From positions 1 through 64,000 of the forward strand of contig NZ_BJTV01000011.1 of assembly GCF_007176755.1 (NCBI RefSeq): a DNA stretch of 64,000 nt, written 5' to 3'. The stretch is from Streptomyces sp. 1-11. Lineage in GTDB: Bacteria > Actinomycetota > Actinomycetes > Streptomycetales > Streptomycetaceae. Numbering within the stretch: the stretch's first letter is position 1; each line of letters begins with the position of its first letter. The notes beneath the pieces were generated by a model, which saw only the letters and a list, made by a program, of their open reading frames with translations, was not told where the DNA came from and ran no database searches. Of this stretch, positions 63,210 through 64,000 are shown in pieces. Both the position numbers and the translations under genes were made by a program.

Positions 63210-63751
63210 CCGACGGCGTCGCCGGCGAGCCTCATGTGGTGCAGCAGCAGTAACGCGGCCGCCATGTTGGCGGCCGGGACCTCCCCACGGGCGATGAGGT
63301 CGGGGACGACCTTGAGCGGGACCCACTCCCGGCGGTCCGACTCGAAGTCGTCCACGGGATGTCCGACGTACTCGCCGCGGTCGGACCAGTAGATGTGGTG
63401 CCGGGCGTCGGTGAGGCCGTTGGACGGCTCCACGCTCATCAGGTGGTGCAGCGGTCCCGGCCGCCAGCCGGTCTCCTCCTCCAGTTCCCTGGCGGCCGCG
63501 CTCGCGACGTCCTCGCCGTCCTCCACCACGCCCGCGGCCAGTTCCCAGCCCCAGCTGTCGGTGATGAAGCGGTGCCGCCACAGCAGCAGGACCTCGTTGG
63601 CCTCGTTGACGACCGTGGCGACGGCGACCGGCCGCAGCCGGATCAGGAAGTGGTCGAGATGCCGGCCGTCCGGCAATTCCACATCCGCGAGATTGACGCT
63701 GAACCAGCGGTTCTCATACACAGTTTGTTCGTTCTGTTTCGTCCACTGCAC
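63206..63751 (-). CDS. NUDIX hydrolase
   Basis: The 181-aa product has a complete Nudix box GVVEDGEDVASAAARELEEETG (GX5EX7REXXEEXG, about residues 74-95), which binds Mg2+ and cleaves nucleoside diphosphate-X bonds. The surrounding sequence (VYENRWFSVNLADVELPDG, LLLWRHRFITDSWGWELAAG) resembles ADP-ribose pyrophosphatase-like NUDIX enzymes. ATG 63751 begins MQWTKQNEQTVYENRWF, the family norm. Upstream (63752-63839) are short repeats of CTACAGCGG and the end of another gene on the same strand. Confidence 0.92.
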   Translation of the reverse strand: MQWTKQNEQTVYENRWFSVNLADVELPDGRHLDHFLIRLRPVAVATVVNEANEVLLLWRHRFITDSWGWELAAGVVEDGEDVASAAARELEEETGWRPGPLHHLMSVEPSNGLTDARHHIYWSDRGEYVGHPVDDFESDRREWVPLKVVPDLIARGEVPAANMAAALLLLHHMRLAGDAVG

Positions 63752-63839
63752 GGTTCTGCCACCTTCCGCCGAGTAAGGGGCAATATCGCAGCAGCGGCGG
63801 TGTACCTACAGTGGGCCTACAGCGGTAGGCGCGGTACGC

Positions 63840-64000
63840 CTACAGCGGTACGCGCAGTGCGCCGTCGATGAGTTCGGCGGCTTCGGCGGTCCCGGCCGAG
63901 CCGCAGCGCACCAGGTGCTCGCGCACCGCGCGGAGTCTGTCGCGCAGCCGCTGGGACTCCATCCCGCGCGCCTGCTCGGCCATCCGCACGGCCGTGGCCA
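63840..64000 (-). CDS. 3' end of a gene continuing beyond the window, possible regulator
   Basis: The reading frame enters from the right edge and ends at TAG (63840-63842). The last 53 residues, rich in Ala, Arg and Glu, include MESQRLRDRLRAVREHLVRCG and end GALRVPL; they look entirely helical. The (R)LRDRLRAVREHL pattern is like the C-terminal TPR-like tail of some Streptomyces helix-turn-helix regulators, but with no DNA-binding domain in view this is a weak guess. Confidence 0.6.
   Translation of the reverse strand, partial: ATAVRMAEQARGMESQRLRDRLRAVREHLVRCGSAGTAEAAELIDGALRVPL

Overview
The window is a high-GC (about 70-75 %), gene-dense stretch of actinobacterial chromosome. GTG and TTG starts, Tat and lipoprotein signals, leaderless-looking promoters, MocR/TetR/GntR regulators, ECF sigma factors and the gene content (metNIQ, cobA/cobT/cobL, glpQ-like, argGH and argCJBDR) point firmly to Streptomyces. 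From memory, the gene order resembles the chromosomal core around the arg cluster of Streptomyces coelicolor; this could not be checked by alignment. Most genes are ordinary core or lineage genes. No tRNA, rRNA, CRISPR array or complete insertion sequence was seen.

Layout. 1-3.1 kb: 5' part of a possible phosphotransferase gene, tandem repeats, a 58-aa membrane protein, a hypothetical gene and a membrane Ser/Thr kinase. 3.0-11 kb: an rRNA methyltransferase and a cobalamin/siroheme block (cobA/cysG fusion, a 1365-aa BluB-CobT fusion, cobL). 11.1-14.9 kb: an acetyltransferase, then the methionine importer metN-metI-metQ preceded by a Cys/Met-rich leader peptide. 15-23 kb: HAD phosphatase, two small membrane proteins, acetyltransferase, sigma factor, Tat-exported glycerophosphodiesterase with a candidate PHO box, acyltransferase, a TetR/MFS efflux pair with a clear operator, and an aldo/keto reductase. 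23.3-26.1 kb: argH and argG. 26.3-28.2 kb: a secreted protein, a PPOX flavoprotein and an L,D-transpeptidase-like protein.

28.2-35.5 kb is the most striking region. A two-component system is divergent from five collinear genes: ferric-reductase-like flavocytochrome, FMN-binding domain protein, a second flavocytochrome, a double FMN-binding domain protein, and ApbE flavin transferase. The three FMN domains carry SGATYT flavinylation signatures and both reductases carry the HX13H/HX12H bis-heme pattern. The likely job is moving electrons from cytoplasmic NAD(P)H through FAD and haem to extracytoplasmic, covalently flavinylated carriers. Immediately downstream (35.7-38.7 kb) lies a 64-residue His/Asp/Gly-repeat peptide with a strong RBS, an ABC exporter and a soluble Ser/Thr-kinase-like protein; I know of no described system with this makeup.

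38.7-40.1 kb: ECF sigma and its zinc-finger anti-sigma. 40.2-45.1 kb: arginine operon argC-argJ-argB-argD-argR with ARG-box-like sites at argC and argG. 45.3-48.8 kb: a two-gene unit with a 979-aa membrane M48-type peptidase. 48.9-55 kb: MFS exporter, YciI-like protein and a YfhO / GT2 glycosyltransferase / GtrA operon. 55.3-60.2 kb: carboxymuconolactone-decarboxylase-family gene behind a MerR-type promoter, DUF6314 protein, degenerate histidine phosphatase, acetyltransferase, a MocR regulator and a divergent EamA exporter whose start codons overlap, and a DUF1918 protein abutting a MITE-like inverted-repeat element. 60.4-64 kb: GHL10 hydrolase, 3-hydroxybutyryl-CoA dehydrogenase with a textbook terminator, a small coiled-coil membrane protein, a NUDIX hydrolase and the 3' end of another gene.
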